64,000 nucleotides of DNA from Cruoricaptor ignavus (GTDB taxonomy: Bacteria > Bacteroidota > Bacteroidia > Flavobacteriales > Weeksellaceae). The notes under the pieces were generated by a model. That model was not told the DNA's origin. It worked only from the letters and a program-made list of their open reading frames with translations, and made no database searches. Position numbers and translations under genes: made by a program. Shown piece after piece: positions 34,644-43,103 of the stretch (position 1 is the stretch's first letter; every line of letters begins with the position of its first letter). The stretch is taken from the NCBI RefSeq assembly GCF_900141665.1, contig NZ_FQYI01000003.1, positions 141,875 through 205,874 of the forward strand. The letters run 5' to 3'.

Positions 34644-35666
34644 TTATTCCAAAATTTTTTCGCCGTGCTGATTATCGTCCGAAGCGCTGATTTCCTTCGC
34701 ATCGCGGTTATCAATTTGGCGGAAATAATCCTTCGGTTTTTCGTAATGATTCAGTGAAATCACAGAATGCCTGTCAATATGTCTCGGGCCTTCAATTGTC
34801 CAAAGCTTCGGGTCCTTCTTCTCGAATCGGCATTCATTGCAGATGAAATCTTCCACTTCATCATACTGATTTTTCCGCGCCGTAACCCGGATAATCTCAT
34901 CATCCTTCATCCAGAGCACCGCCTTGCCAGAGCATTTATCGCAATTGCAGTGGGCATCCATCGGCTTGGTGAACCATACCCTGCTTGCAAACCTTGAAGT
35001 TTTGTCGGTGAGTGCACCTACAGGGCACACATCAATCACATTGCCGATAAAATCGTTGGTAAGCGCTTTGTTGAGATAAGTTGAAATTTCGGCGTGGTCT
35101 CCGCGGAAAAGTATGCCGTGCTCCCTTTCTTCCGTCAGTTGATTAGCCGTCAGAACGCATCTTGCACAAAGAATGCAGCGGTTCATATGCAGCTTGATGT
35201 ACGGCCCGATGTCTTCTGGCTCAAAAGTCCGCCGCTCGAATTCTGTTCTCGTATTTTCTACGCCGTGCTGATAGCCTAAATCTTGAAGATGGCATTCGCC
35301 GGCCTGGTCACAAATCGGGCAATCCAAAGGGTGGTTCAGAAGAAGGAATTCCGTCACCGCCTTTCTTCCAGTCTGCGCTTTTTCGGAAGTCAGGTTTTTC
35401 ACTTCCATTCCGTCCATCACCGCTGTTCTGCAGCTTGCCACTAGTTTTGGCATCGGCCTTGGGTCTGCCTCGGAGCCTTTGGAAACTTCCACCAGGCAAG
35501 TTCTGCACCTGCCGCCGCTTGTTTCCAGCGGTTTGTAGTAGCACATTGCAGGCGGTACGGATTTCCCGCCGATTTTCCGCGCGGCTTCCAGAATTGTGGT
35601 GCCGGCATCTACCTCGGTGGTTTGTCCGTCTATCGTGATTTTAAATTTTTTTACTTCTTCGCTCAT
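34644..35666 (-). CDS. nuoG: NADH:quinone oxidoreductase subunit G, short form
   Basis: The 340-residue protein keeps the Fe-S part of NuoG: the [2Fe-2S] N1b segment with CYYKPLETSGGRCRTC, the His-Cys3 site HPLDCPICDQAGEC (N5) and the C-x2-C-x2-C site CILCARC with a later CPVGALT (N4). It lacks the large molybdopterin-like domain of E. coli NuoG, as is usual in Flavobacteriia. The ATG at 35666 (MSEEVKKFKITIDG) is chosen; the frame upstream to 35792 overlaps nuoF. The C-terminus is a short polar tail. Confidence 0.92.
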   Translation of the reverse strand: MSEEVKKFKITIDGQTTEVDAGTTILEAARKIGGKSVPPAMCYYKPLETSGGRCRTCLVEVSKGSEADPRPMPKLVASCRTAVMDGMEVKNLTSEKAQTGRKAVTEFLLLNHPLDCPICDQAGECHLQDLGYQHGVENTRTEFERRTFEPEDIGPYIKLHMNRCILCARCVLTANQLTEEREHGILFRGDHAEISTYLNKALTNDFIGNVIDVCPVGALTDKTSRFASRVWFTKPMDAHCNCDKCSGKAVLWMKDDEIIRVTARKNQYDEVEDFICNECRFEKKDPKLWTIEGPRHIDRHSVISLNHYEKPKDYFRQIDNRDAKEISASDDNQHGEKILE

Positions 35667-35698
35667 ATTTTCTTTGCCAAAATCAGGCGCAGATTTTA

Positions 35699-37057
35699 TT
35701 ATACTTTTGCGGCAACTGCCGATATAGGATCCGCATACCCTGCCAATCCGTAATTTTGCGTGCGGCAAAGTTCGGGATTTAAAATATGCCATTCAAATTC
35801 ATCGCGGAAATGCCGTATCGCTGCAGCTACAGGCCAAGCTGCGGCATCGCCCAGCGGACAAATGGTGTTGCCCTCAATCTTGCTTTGGATGTCCCACAGC
35901 AAATCGATGTCTTGCATAGTGCCTTGTCCGTTCTCGATTTTTTGCAAGATGCGGTACATCCATCCTGTTCCTTCGCGGCAAGGTGTGCACTGCCCGCAGG
36001 ATTCGTGGTTGTAAAACCTCGCCAAACTCATCGTGTGCTTTACCACGCATTGATCTTCGTCCAGAACTTCAAAGCCTCCAGAACCCATCATTGTTCCCGT
36101 TGCAAAGCCTCCATCTGCCAAGGATTCGTAATTCATCAACCTAGGTTCGCCGTTCATTGTTTTCAGCAGAAGATTGGCCGGAAGAATAGGCACGGAAGAA
36201 CCGCCGGGAATGCAGGCCTTCAACCTCTTACCATTTGGAATGCCGCCACAATATTCGTCAGAATAAATGAATTCTTCCACGGAAATCGTCATATCGATTT
36301 CGTAAACACCCGGCTTGTTGATGTTTCCGCAGGCAGAAATCAGTTTGGTTCCGGTAGATTTTCCCACACCGATTTTCGCATATTCCTCTCCACCAAGCTC
36401 GATGATTGGGACAATGGCAGCGATGGTTTCTACATTATTTACAACCGTTGGCCTTTCCCAAAGCCCTTTTACAGCGGGGAATGGCGGTTTCAGCCGTGGA
36501 TTTCCGCGCTTGCCTTCCAGAGATTCCAGAAGGGCCGTTTCTTCTCCGCAGATGTAGGCTCCGGCACCGCGCTGCACGAAGATTTCCAAATCGAAGCCGG
36601 TGCCCAGGATGTTTTTACCTAAAAATCCGTTTGCTTTTGCTTCCTCGATTGCCTGCTCTAGAATATCGGGAATCCAGGAATATTCACCTCTGATATAGAT
36701 GAAGGAAAGATTGGCGCCGAGCGCAAAGGACGAGATGATCATTCCCTCAATCAAAAGGTGCGGAATGTACTCCATCAGGTACCGGTCTTTGAAGGTTCCT
36801 GGTTCGGATTCATCTGCATTTACCACAAGGTGTCGTGGCACGCCTTCAGGTTTTGCAAGGAAGCTCCACTTCATTCCGGTAGGGAATCCTGCACCGCCCC
36901 GCCCACGAAGTCCGGAAGTTTTCACCTGTTCCACAAGTTCTTCCGGCGTCATTCTCAGTGCCTTCTCTACGGCAGCGTAGCCTCCGTTTTTTCGGTAAGC
37001 TTCGAAAAACCGAATGCCTTCGATGTGTGCGTTTTTAAGTAAAAGTTTCCTGCTCAT
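35699..37057 (-). CDS. nuoF: NADH:quinone oxidoreductase subunit F
   Basis: The 452-residue subunit binds NADH, FMN and a [4Fe-4S] cluster (N3). It shows SGLRGRGGAGFPTGMKW (FMN/NADH loop), YICGEETALLESLEGKRGNP, and the cluster region ESCGQCTPCREGTGWM with a distal CPLGDAAAWPV. It follows a DUF2442/DUF4160 insertion and lies 7 bp after the end of the DUF4160 pseudogene. Confidence 0.96.
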   Translation of the reverse strand: MSRKLLLKNAHIEGIRFFEAYRKNGGYAAVEKALRMTPEELVEQVKTSGLRGRGGAGFPTGMKWSFLAKPEGVPRHLVVNADESEPGTFKDRYLMEYIPHLLIEGMIISSFALGANLSFIYIRGEYSWIPDILEQAIEEAKANGFLGKNILGTGFDLEIFVQRGAGAYICGEETALLESLEGKRGNPRLKPPFPAVKGLWERPTVVNNVETIAAIVPIIELGGEEYAKIGVGKSTGTKLISACGNINKPGVYEIDMTISVEEFIYSDEYCGGIPNGKRLKACIPGGSSVPILPANLLLKTMNGEPRLMNYESLADGGFATGTMMGSGGFEVLDEDQCVVKHTMSLARFYNHESCGQCTPCREGTGWMYRILQKIENGQGTMQDIDLLWDIQSKIEGNTICPLGDAAAWPVAAAIRHFRDEFEWHILNPELCRTQNYGLAGYADPISAVAAKV

Positions 37058-37064
37058 TGTTATT

Positions 37065-37324
37065 TCAGCGGCTCAATTTTTTCAAACGAAGCCGGATTGT
37101 TTCATTTAAGTTGTTCCAATTTTTAAGCAAATCTTCCCTGTGGATTGCGGCCCACTCCATTACCATTGATAAAGCTTTGGGTGGGAATTTTCCTTTTATT
37201 ACTGCAAAGTTTCAATTCCAATCATTATTTCATACTCCTCGTACCTTGCGTGGAAATGTGGCGGATTATGGTCCTGCAAATACATATAGATTACAATCCC
37301 ATAAAATCTACTGATTTCCGGCAT
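37065..37324 (-). pseudogene. DUF4160-like gene, frameshifted
   Basis: ATG 37324 starts MPEISRFYGIVIYMYLQDHN then PPHFHARYEEYEIMIGIETL, the typical DUF4160 N-terminus, but the frame meets stops after 41 codons. In the next frame the text resumes as VIKGKFPPKALSMVMEWAAI, HREDLLKNWNNLNETIRLRL and KKLSR, ending at 37065. A single missing base at about 37202-37207 (TTGCAGTA where TTGGCAGTA would read on) explains it. DUF4160 genes pair with DUF2442 genes in TA-like cassettes of unknown mechanism. It overlaps the DUF2442 gene by 17 bp. Confidence 0.85.
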
Positions 37325-37571
37325 ATTCAAAAAAGTTTTTTCCTATGATTTTCAAATACATTGCATCGGCATCCATCTCACAGTTTTCATTCCAGCTGAT
37401 GATATTGCGGTCGACTGAAAACTTTTCAAAATCATTATTCCAAACACTGAAAAATCCACATCTCGGAATTTCGGACAAATCCACTTTTCCCTGAACGCCG
37501 TCATCGAAACTTAATTCTAGTACAAAGTTTCCAACTGGTTTTGCAGATTTTAAATTTGGAATCTCTCTCAT
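37308..37571 (-). CDS. DUF2442 protein
   Basis: This 87-residue protein (MREIPNLKSAKPVGNFVLEL, then FDDGVQGKVDLSEIPRCGFF and ISWNENCEMDADAMYLKI) matches DUF2442, a small family often found beside DUF4160. It sits 10 bp after nuoE and overlaps the frameshifted DUF4160 gene, inside the complex I operon. Its role is unknown; a TA-like or regulatory part is suggested only by its usual partner. Confidence 0.82.
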   Translation of the reverse strand: MREIPNLKSAKPVGNFVLELSFDDGVQGKVDLSEIPRCGFFSVWNNDFEKFSVDRNIISWNENCEMDADAMYLKIIGKNFFEYAGNQ

Positions 37572-37581
37572 AATTATTTCA

Positions 37582-38088
37582 TCAGCCCAAATCTATCGCT
37601 CCCTCTCTGCACAGCTGCAGGATTTCGTCCACTTTTTCAGTTGTTAAATTCTCGTGGTAGAATTTCCCAAGCTGCATCATAGGTGCATAGCCACAAGCAC
37701 CGAGGCATTCCGCAGGCTTCAGCGTGAACATTCCGTCTGCCGTAGTTTCACCGTCATTGATGTTCAGCACCGCTTTTATATGCTCTAAAATCTTATCGCT
37801 TCCGCGCACCATACAAGGCCCTGTTCTGCACACTTCCAGCACATACTTTCCCACAGGCTTCATATTGAACATGGTGTAGAAAGTCGCCACTTCATAAACT
37901 TCAATCGGCTTAATCTGCAGTAAATCAGCCACATAATCCATCACGGGAACATCCAGCCAGCCGCCAAATTCCTTCTGCGCAATATGCAGCAAGGGAATCA
38001 GCGCCGATTTCTGCCGCCCTTCAGGATAGCGTCCTATGATTTTCTCGACCTGCTCTAAAACTTCCGGTCTGAAAGCTATTTCATTCAT
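37582..38088 (-). CDS. nuoE: NADH:quinone oxidoreductase subunit E
   Basis: The 168-residue thioredoxin-fold subunit binds the off-path [2Fe-2S] cluster N1a. Its four Cys are seen in EVCRTGPCMV and AECLGACGYAPMM. YEVATFYTMFN is the typical core helix. In most genomes nuoF follows at once; here a two-gene cassette of about 0.5 kb intervenes. Confidence 0.95.
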   Translation of the reverse strand: MNEIAFRPEVLEQVEKIIGRYPEGRQKSALIPLLHIAQKEFGGWLDVPVMDYVADLLQIKPIEVYEVATFYTMFNMKPVGKYVLEVCRTGPCMVRGSDKILEHIKAVLNINDGETTADGMFTLKPAECLGACGYAPMMQLGKFYHENLTTEKVDEILQLCREGAIDLG

Positions 38089-38136
38089 TTACAATCAATT
38101 AAGAATAGTTAACTCTTAATTTTAATTTTTAAAACT

Positions 38137-39360
38137 TTACGCATCCAGCTCACCTGCAATTACATTTAGCGAGCTCAGCGTTACGATGGCATCCGAAATC
38201 TGCGCACCGGTAATCATCTCAGGATAAGCCTGGTAATAGATGAAGCAAGGCCTGCGAAAATGCAGCCTGTACGGGCTTCTGCCGCCATCGCTCACCAAAT
38301 AGAAGCCAAGCTCTCCGTTTCCTCCTTCTACGCAATTATAAACTTCGCCGCGTGGAATTTCCGTCTCACCCATCACGATTTTGAAGTGGTAAATCAGCGC
38401 TTCCATTTTAGTGTAAACATCCGCTTTTTCCGGCAGATAAAAATCTGGAACATCAGCGTGGAAGGGCCCTTCCGGAAGATTTTCGTATGCGTTCTTCACA
38501 AGCCTGATGCTCTCCCAAATTTCCTGCTGGCGCACCATAAATCTGTCATAAGTATCGCCGGAAGTTCCTACTGGAATTGCGAAATCAAAATCGTCGTAGG
38601 ATGAGTACGGCGCAGCGTAGCGCACATCATAATCCACACCGGTTGCCCGAAGGTTTGGCCCTGTAAAGCCGTAGCTAAGGGCTCTTTCCGCAGAAATGCT
38701 GCCGGCGTTTATCGTTCTGTCCATAAAGATTCGGTTGCGCTCCAGCAAATTGCTGAATTCCTGGAATCTTTTCGGGAAGCCGTCCAAAAATGCACGCAGC
38801 ATCTCGTGGAAGCGTGGCGTAAAATCGCGCTCAAAACCACCGATTCTGCCCATATTGGTCGTCATTCGGTAGCCGCACATTTCTTCGTACATTTCGTAGA
38901 TGCGCTCACGATCTTGGAAAACATGGGTAAAGCCAGTCAAAGCGCCGGTATCCACACCGGTTACCGAATTGCAAACCAGGTGGTCGGCAATTCTCGCCAG
39001 CTCCATCATTATGATACGCATATAATCCACACGCTTCGGAACTTCGATGCCTGCCAGCTTTTCTACGGTGAGATGCCAGCCGATGTTGTTAATCGGTGCT
39101 GAGCAATAATTCATCCGGTCAGTCAGCGTGGTAATTTGCGCAAAATTTCTCCGCTCGGCAATTTTCTCGAAAGCCCTGTGAATGTAGCCTACAGTCTGTT
39201 CAGAATGCAGGATTCTCTCACCATCCATCGTAAGGATGTTCTGGAAAATCCCGTGCGTTGCAGGGTGCGTAGGCCCAAGGTTCAGCGTATAAAGCTGCCC
39301 GTCGATCTGCTCCTGTGCATCGTACGAGTTCAAAAGGTTTGAAAGTGCGTTGTCCTTCAT
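38137..39360 (-). CDS. nuoD: NADH:quinone oxidoreductase subunit D
   Basis: The 407-residue 49-kDa subunit forms the quinone-binding site with NuoB. It shows GPTHPATHGIFQNILTMDG with the conserved His, EQTVGYIHRAFEKIAE, DRMNYCSAPINNIGW and RIGGFERDF. It is separate from nuoC, as in other Bacteroidetes. Confidence 0.96.
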   Translation of the reverse strand: MKDNALSNLLNSYDAQEQIDGQLYTLNLGPTHPATHGIFQNILTMDGERILHSEQTVGYIHRAFEKIAERRNFAQITTLTDRMNYCSAPINNIGWHLTVEKLAGIEVPKRVDYMRIIMMELARIADHLVCNSVTGVDTGALTGFTHVFQDRERIYEMYEEMCGYRMTTNMGRIGGFERDFTPRFHEMLRAFLDGFPKRFQEFSNLLERNRIFMDRTINAGSISAERALSYGFTGPNLRATGVDYDVRYAAPYSSYDDFDFAIPVGTSGDTYDRFMVRQQEIWESIRLVKNAYENLPEGPFHADVPDFYLPEKADVYTKMEALIYHFKIVMGETEIPRGEVYNCVEGGNGELGFYLVSDGGRSPYRLHFRRPCFIYYQAYPEMITGAQISDAIVTLSSLNVIAGELDA

Positions 39361-39372
39361 TGCTTTACGGCT

Positions 39373-39867
39373 TTATCTGCCGAACATTTTATCGTCTTTA
39401 TCCGTTCTTGTGCCATCTTCCAAGCGGTATTGCTTCAGCATTGGGTGATAGCCCATTTCAGGATCGTTTAAAATAATTCTCAAATCGGGATGTCCTTTAA
39501 ACTTTATGCCGTAGAAATCGTAAGTTTCTCGCTCCATCCAGTTGGCCCCTGCAAACAAATCTGTCAGCGAATCGATTTCCGCATCATCCTTCGGCATGTA
39601 GGCCTTTATGCGCAGCCTGGTGTTCTCCGGCATATTGTGGAGGTGATAAATCACGCCCAGTTCCTTTTCCGGATTTTCCGGGAAATGAATTCCTGTAACA
39701 TCCGTAAGAAAATGGAAATTCAGCGATGAATCTTTCAGATGATGGATGATTTTCTTCGCATCGTTTTTACGCACTTCTACCGTCAGCATCCCGTAAGGTT
39801 CAGAGTGCTTCACGATGCTTTCTGGGAATTCCCTTTTCAGCGCTTCTAAAACAAAATCATTCGTCAT
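39373..39867 (-). CDS. nuoC: NADH:quinone oxidoreductase subunit C
   Basis: The 164-residue 30-kDa subunit has the signature ERETYDFYGIKFKGHPDLRI and ends YRLEDGTRTDKDDKMFGR. It stabilises the NuoB-NuoD interface. An 85-bp gap separates it from nuoB; that gap holds an ATCA-rich repeat (about 39930-39960) rather than a gene. Confidence 0.95.
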   Translation of the reverse strand: MTNDFVLEALKREFPESIVKHSEPYGMLTVEVRKNDAKKIIHHLKDSSLNFHFLTDVTGIHFPENPEKELGVIYHLHNMPENTRLRIKAYMPKDDAEIDSLTDLFAGANWMERETYDFYGIKFKGHPDLRIILNDPEMGYHPMLKQYRLEDGTRTDKDDKMFGR

Positions 39868-39952
39868 ACTGTAGATTCAAGATACAAGAATCGAGAGCAA
39901 GGATTTATTTTTCATACTCTCACATTCTTTAATTATCGCTTATCACTTATCA

Positions 39953-40510
39953 TCAATTAATACCGTAGCTTTCCAGCAAAGCCTTATATTCCGGTGAATT
40001 TCTTCTCCTCAGGCTTTCGTTCTGTGCTAATTTCTGCACCTCCATTATCCCGTCCAAAATCTGCTCTGGCCTTGGCGGGCAGCCCGGCACATACACATCC
40101 ACCGGCATTATCTTATCCACGCCCTGCAGAACGGAGTAGGTGTCGAAAATTCCGCCGCTGCAGGCGCAGGCTCCCACGGCTATTACCCATTTTGGCTCCG
40201 CCATTTGTGTATAAACTTCCTTCAGTACCGGTGCTAATTTTTTGGCGATGGTTCCGCAAATCAAGATTACATCGGCCTGCCTTGGTGAAAAACTCATTCT
40301 TTCGCTGCCAAATCTCGCCAAATCATAATGTGGCGACATAGTGCCCATAAACTCAATGCCGCAGCACGATGTAGCGAATGGCAGCGGCCAAAGGGAATAA
40401 GAGCGCGCCAAGCCGATAAGGTCGGAAAGTTTCGTGGCAAAGAAGCCTTCACCTTCATATCCTGCCGGCGGTGCAACGTTGGTATTTATTACGGGTTTAT
40501 TCTCTTGCAT
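39953..40510 (-). CDS. nuoB: NADH:quinone oxidoreductase subunit B
   Basis: The 185-residue subunit carries cluster N2, the last before quinone. The tandem-Cys motif appears as FATSCCGIEFMG, with VIAVGACACSGGIF and YVPGCPPRPEQIL giving the other Cys. Length and motifs are standard. Confidence 0.96.
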   Translation of the reverse strand: MQENKPVINTNVAPPAGYEGEGFFATKLSDLIGLARSYSLWPLPFATSCCGIEFMGTMSPHYDLARFGSERMSFSPRQADVILICGTIAKKLAPVLKEVYTQMAEPKWVIAVGACACSGGIFDTYSVLQGVDKIMPVDVYVPGCPPRPEQILDGIMEVQKLAQNESLRRRNSPEYKALLESYGIN

Positions 40511-40519
40511 TTTAGTTGT

Positions 40520-40891
40520 TTACTTATCCCAGTCTAAAGCGCCACGTTTCAGCACATAAATGAAACCTACAAAAAACACGCCTACGAATGCTAAAATTGC
40601 AGCGAAGCCTTCCCAGCCGAAGTCCAGGAAATTCACAGCGTAAGGATAGAAGAATACGATTTCAATATCGAACAGCACGAAAAGCACTGCCGTGAGGAAA
40701 TATTTGATGGAATACGGCGTTCTTGCGTTGCCTTCCTGCTCGATGCCGCACTCAAAGTTTTTGTTTTTTTCCACCGCGCTCTTGCGCTGCCTTGCGCCAA
40801 GGTATTTTGCGCCAAGCAAAGACATCAGCACGAAGCCTACGGAAACCGCAGCCATTATCAAAATCGGGATGTAGTCTGTAGGCAGATTCAT
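40520..40891 (-). CDS. nuoA: NADH:quinone oxidoreductase subunit A
   Basis: The 123-residue three-helix subunit has FECGIEQEGNARTPYSIKYF and LFVLFDIEIVFFYPYAV, the conserved Cys-Gly-Ile-Glu loop and D-x-E motif. ATG 40891 is used; an in-frame TTG at 40915 lies within the promoter box and is unlikely. First gene of the nuo operon. Confidence 0.95.
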   Translation of the reverse strand: MNLPTDYIPILIMAAVSVGFVLMSLLGAKYLGARQRKSAVEKNKNFECGIEQEGNARTPYSIKYFLTAVLFVLFDIEIVFFYPYAVNFLDFGWEGFAAILAFVGVFFVGFIYVLKRGALDWDK

Positions 40892-40912
40892 AGGATTCAA
40901 AAATTCAGCAAA

Positions 40913-40920
40913 CAAAGTTA
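40913..40920 (-). promoter_or_regulatory. -7 box TAACTTTG of the nuo operon
   Basis: Minus-strand TAACTTTG, 21 nt before the nuoA ATG. No clear -33 TTTG is seen at the usual distance. Confidence 0.55.
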
Positions 40921-40967
40921 GAGAAAATCATAGGGACATTCAGAGTAGGGTTTTTAATTTAGAAGCA

Positions 40968-41171
40968 TTATAATTTATCATCTTTACTGGTGTTCTTCAT
41001 TTTTTTTAAAAATAATATGGCGATAACTGCCAGATAAGCCAAAAGTATGCTGCCAAACAAAATGATGACTGCGGTATTCGTACGCTCGTCATCAGTGGGC
41101 GGGAAGAGATTGAGTAAGAAGTAAGCGAGGATCAGCGCGCCGTAGATGTAAAGATGCTTGTTAAAATTCAT
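40968..41171 (-). CDS. 67-residue membrane protein
   Basis: This small protein has two hydrophobic helices (YIYGALILAYFLLNLF and AVIILFGSILLAYLAVIAIL), a short charged loop between them (PPTDDERTN) and a basic tail. Its ATG overlaps the stop of the acetyltransferase-like gene by 4 bp, so they are co-translated. No family is recognised. Confidence 0.75.
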   Translation of the reverse strand: MNFNKHLYIYGALILAYFLLNLFPPTDDERTNTAVIILFGSILLAYLAVIAILFLKKMKNTSKDDKL

Positions 41172-42316
41172 ACGCTCCAGTTAGTAATGTCCATCCCGTA
41201 GGTTCTTCGCCGTTTATGATTTATAGGGTTATAATCCTGCCACAGAAGCTGTATGCTTTTATTTTCCTCCAGCTCGGGGTTTGTTTCAAGAAACTTTACG
41301 CCTTTTCTTCGGAAGGTTTCATAAATTTCTTTGAAAATTATTGCTGTTACGCCCCTGCGCTGGTACTCCGGATGTATGCCGATGAGGTAAAAATTCGCCC
41401 GGTCGTTCCTGCGGCTGGCTTCCAGAAGATGCATCCAGCCAAAAGGGTAGAGGCGGCCACCCGCTCTCCGCAGTGCCTCGGAGTAGCTGGGCATCGTGAT
41501 AGCGAAGGAGATCAGGCGGTCTTCCGGATCGGCGATGCAGATCACGAAGTCTTTATTGATGAATGAAAAATACTGTTCCTTGTAGGTTTCCATCTGCTCG
41601 CTTGTCAGCGGGGTATAGGTGGAGAGGTTTCTGTAAGTTTCATCCAGCAGGCGAAACATCGGCTCCACCAGCGGCAGCAATTCCTCCTTTTTCTTGAATT
41701 TTAAAACCCGGAGGCCGTACTTTTCCTTGATCAGTTCGCTGAATTTCGTGATTTTATCGGGCAGGACTTCGGGGAATTCAATTTCGTACTCCACCCATTC
41801 TTTCTCCTTTTCCAGCCCAAGGTTCTCGAGATGCCGCGGATAATACTCAAAATTGTATAGCCCGATCATCGTTGCGAGGCGGTCGAAACCCATGGTCAGC
41901 ATCCCCGCTTTGTCCAGGTTGGTAAAGCCCATCGGACCTTCTATTTTTATAATCCCATTTTCTTCCGCAAAATCCACAGCTTTCTGAATCAAAGCGCGCG
42001 AAACTTCTTGGTCATCAACGAAATCCAGCCATCCGAAGCGCACCTTCTTTATCCCAAGCTCCCTGGCCTCCTTATGGTTGATGATCACAGCGATTCTCCC
42101 GACCACGCTGCCCCCCCTTATCGCAATATACAGCCTGGCATCCGAGTAGGCGAGGGCAGGGTTTTTCCTCGGGTTCAGGATTTCCATTTCATCACCTATG
42201 ATGGGCGGCACAAAATAAGGATTATCACGGTAAAGCTCTATCGGGAAGCGGACGAACTTCCTTAAGTCCACCCGTGTTTTTACCTCGATAATTTGTAGAT
42301 TTTCCGCTGTGCTCAT
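41168..42316 (-). CDS. GNAT-fold N-acetyltransferase-like protein
   Basis: This 382-residue protein has VRFPIELYRDNPYFVPPI near the start and, in the C-terminal half, YLIGIHPEYQRRGVTAIIFK, a GNAT acetyl-CoA loop (Q/R-x-x-G-x-T), then YETFRRKGVKFLETNPELEE. The N-terminal segment GPMGFTNLDKAGMLTMGF is typical of a conserved Bacteroidetes family annotated as GNAT acetyltransferase of unknown substrate. ATG 42316 follows a TATCTTTG box by 6 nt. Confidence 0.82.
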   Translation of the reverse strand: MSTAENLQIIEVKTRVDLRKFVRFPIELYRDNPYFVPPIIGDEMEILNPRKNPALAYSDARLYIAIRGGSVVGRIAVIINHKEARELGIKKVRFGWLDFVDDQEVSRALIQKAVDFAEENGIIKIEGPMGFTNLDKAGMLTMGFDRLATMIGLYNFEYYPRHLENLGLEKEKEWVEYEIEFPEVLPDKITKFSELIKEKYGLRVLKFKKKEELLPLVEPMFRLLDETYRNLSTYTPLTSEQMETYKEQYFSFINKDFVICIADPEDRLISFAITMPSYSEALRRAGGRLYPFGWMHLLEASRRNDRANFYLIGIHPEYQRRGVTAIIFKEIYETFRRKGVKFLETNPELEENKSIQLLWQDYNPINHKRRRTYGMDITNWSV

Positions 42317-42322
42317 CAGGGG

Positions 42323-42330
42323 CAAAGATA
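42323..42330 (-). promoter_or_regulatory. -7 box TATCTTTG upstream of the acetyltransferase-like gene
   Basis: Minus-strand TATCTTTG ends 6 nt before the ATG at 42316. Confidence 0.6.
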
Positions 42331-42419
42331 CGGTTTACGCAGAAAACTTCCTGCCGTAGTTTTAAAGCGTTTGGCACACTTTTTAGTAAGGATTTAAACA
42401 TACATTTATAAAAGTTTAA

Positions 42420-43103
42420 ATGAGCTACTATTTACTTTTTGGAATCATCTTTCTGGCGTCTCTGGCTGTGCAGACGATGCTGAAGTCAAAATTTAAACGC
42501 TATTCCGAACTTCACCTCCGCAACGGGATGTCCGGAAAGGAGGTGGCAGAGAAAATGCTGCGCGACCACGGAATCCACGATGTGCAGGTAGTGTCGGTAC
42601 CCGGGCAGTTGACGGATCATTACAATCCTCTCAATAAAACCGTGAATCTTTCCGAAGGGGTCTATATGCAGCGGAATGCCGCCGCCGCCGCCGTAGCCGC
42701 TCACGAATGCGGGCACGCCGTACAGCACGCCGTAGGCTACTCAATGCTGAAGCTGCGCTCTGCGCTAGTACCAATTGTCAACATATCGTCTTATCTTCTG
42801 CAGTTTGTCTTAATGGCGGGCATTTTTGTGATGGCTTCCTATGGAAATCCTACACTCTTCACTCTAGGAATTATACTCTTTGCAGTCACTACCGCTTTCG
42901 CATTCGTAACCTTGCCGGTAGAGTACGACGCGAGTAACAGGGCGCTGGCGTGGCTACAGAACACCGGTACGGTAACCCCGGACGAGTATGCCGGCGCGAA
43001 GGATGCGCTGAAGTGGGCGGCAAGAACTTATGTAGTAGCGGCACTCGGTTCGCTGGCGCAGCTGCTGTATTTCATTTCAATGCTTAATGGCAGAAGGGAT
43101 TAA
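42420..43103 (+). CDS. Membrane zinc metallopeptidase (YugP/Zn_peptidase_2)
   Basis: The 227-residue protein has an N-terminal membrane helix (YYLLFGIIFLASLAVQTML), a zinc motif in AAVAAHECGHAVQHA (HExxH form HECGH), two to three further helices and EYDASNRALAWL with the third ligand region. PF04298 members are membrane-bound proteases of unknown target. It converges on the IMPACT-family gene with a 4-bp overlap. Confidence 0.92.
   Translation: MSYYLLFGIIFLASLAVQTMLKSKFKRYSELHLRNGMSGKEVAEKMLRDHGIHDVQVVSVPGQLTDHYNPLNKTVNLSEGVYMQRNAAAAAVAAHECGHAVQHAVGYSMLKLRSALVPIVNISSYLLQFVLMAGIFVMASYGNPTLFTLGIILFAVTTAFAFVTLPVEYDASNRALAWLQNTGTVTPDEYAGAKDALKWAARTYVVAALGSLAQLLYFISMLNGRRD

Noticed and set aside
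34644..35666. nuoG as a truncated pseudogene
   Set aside because: All Fe-S cluster motifs are present and the short form without the molybdopterin-like domain is usual in Flavobacteriia.
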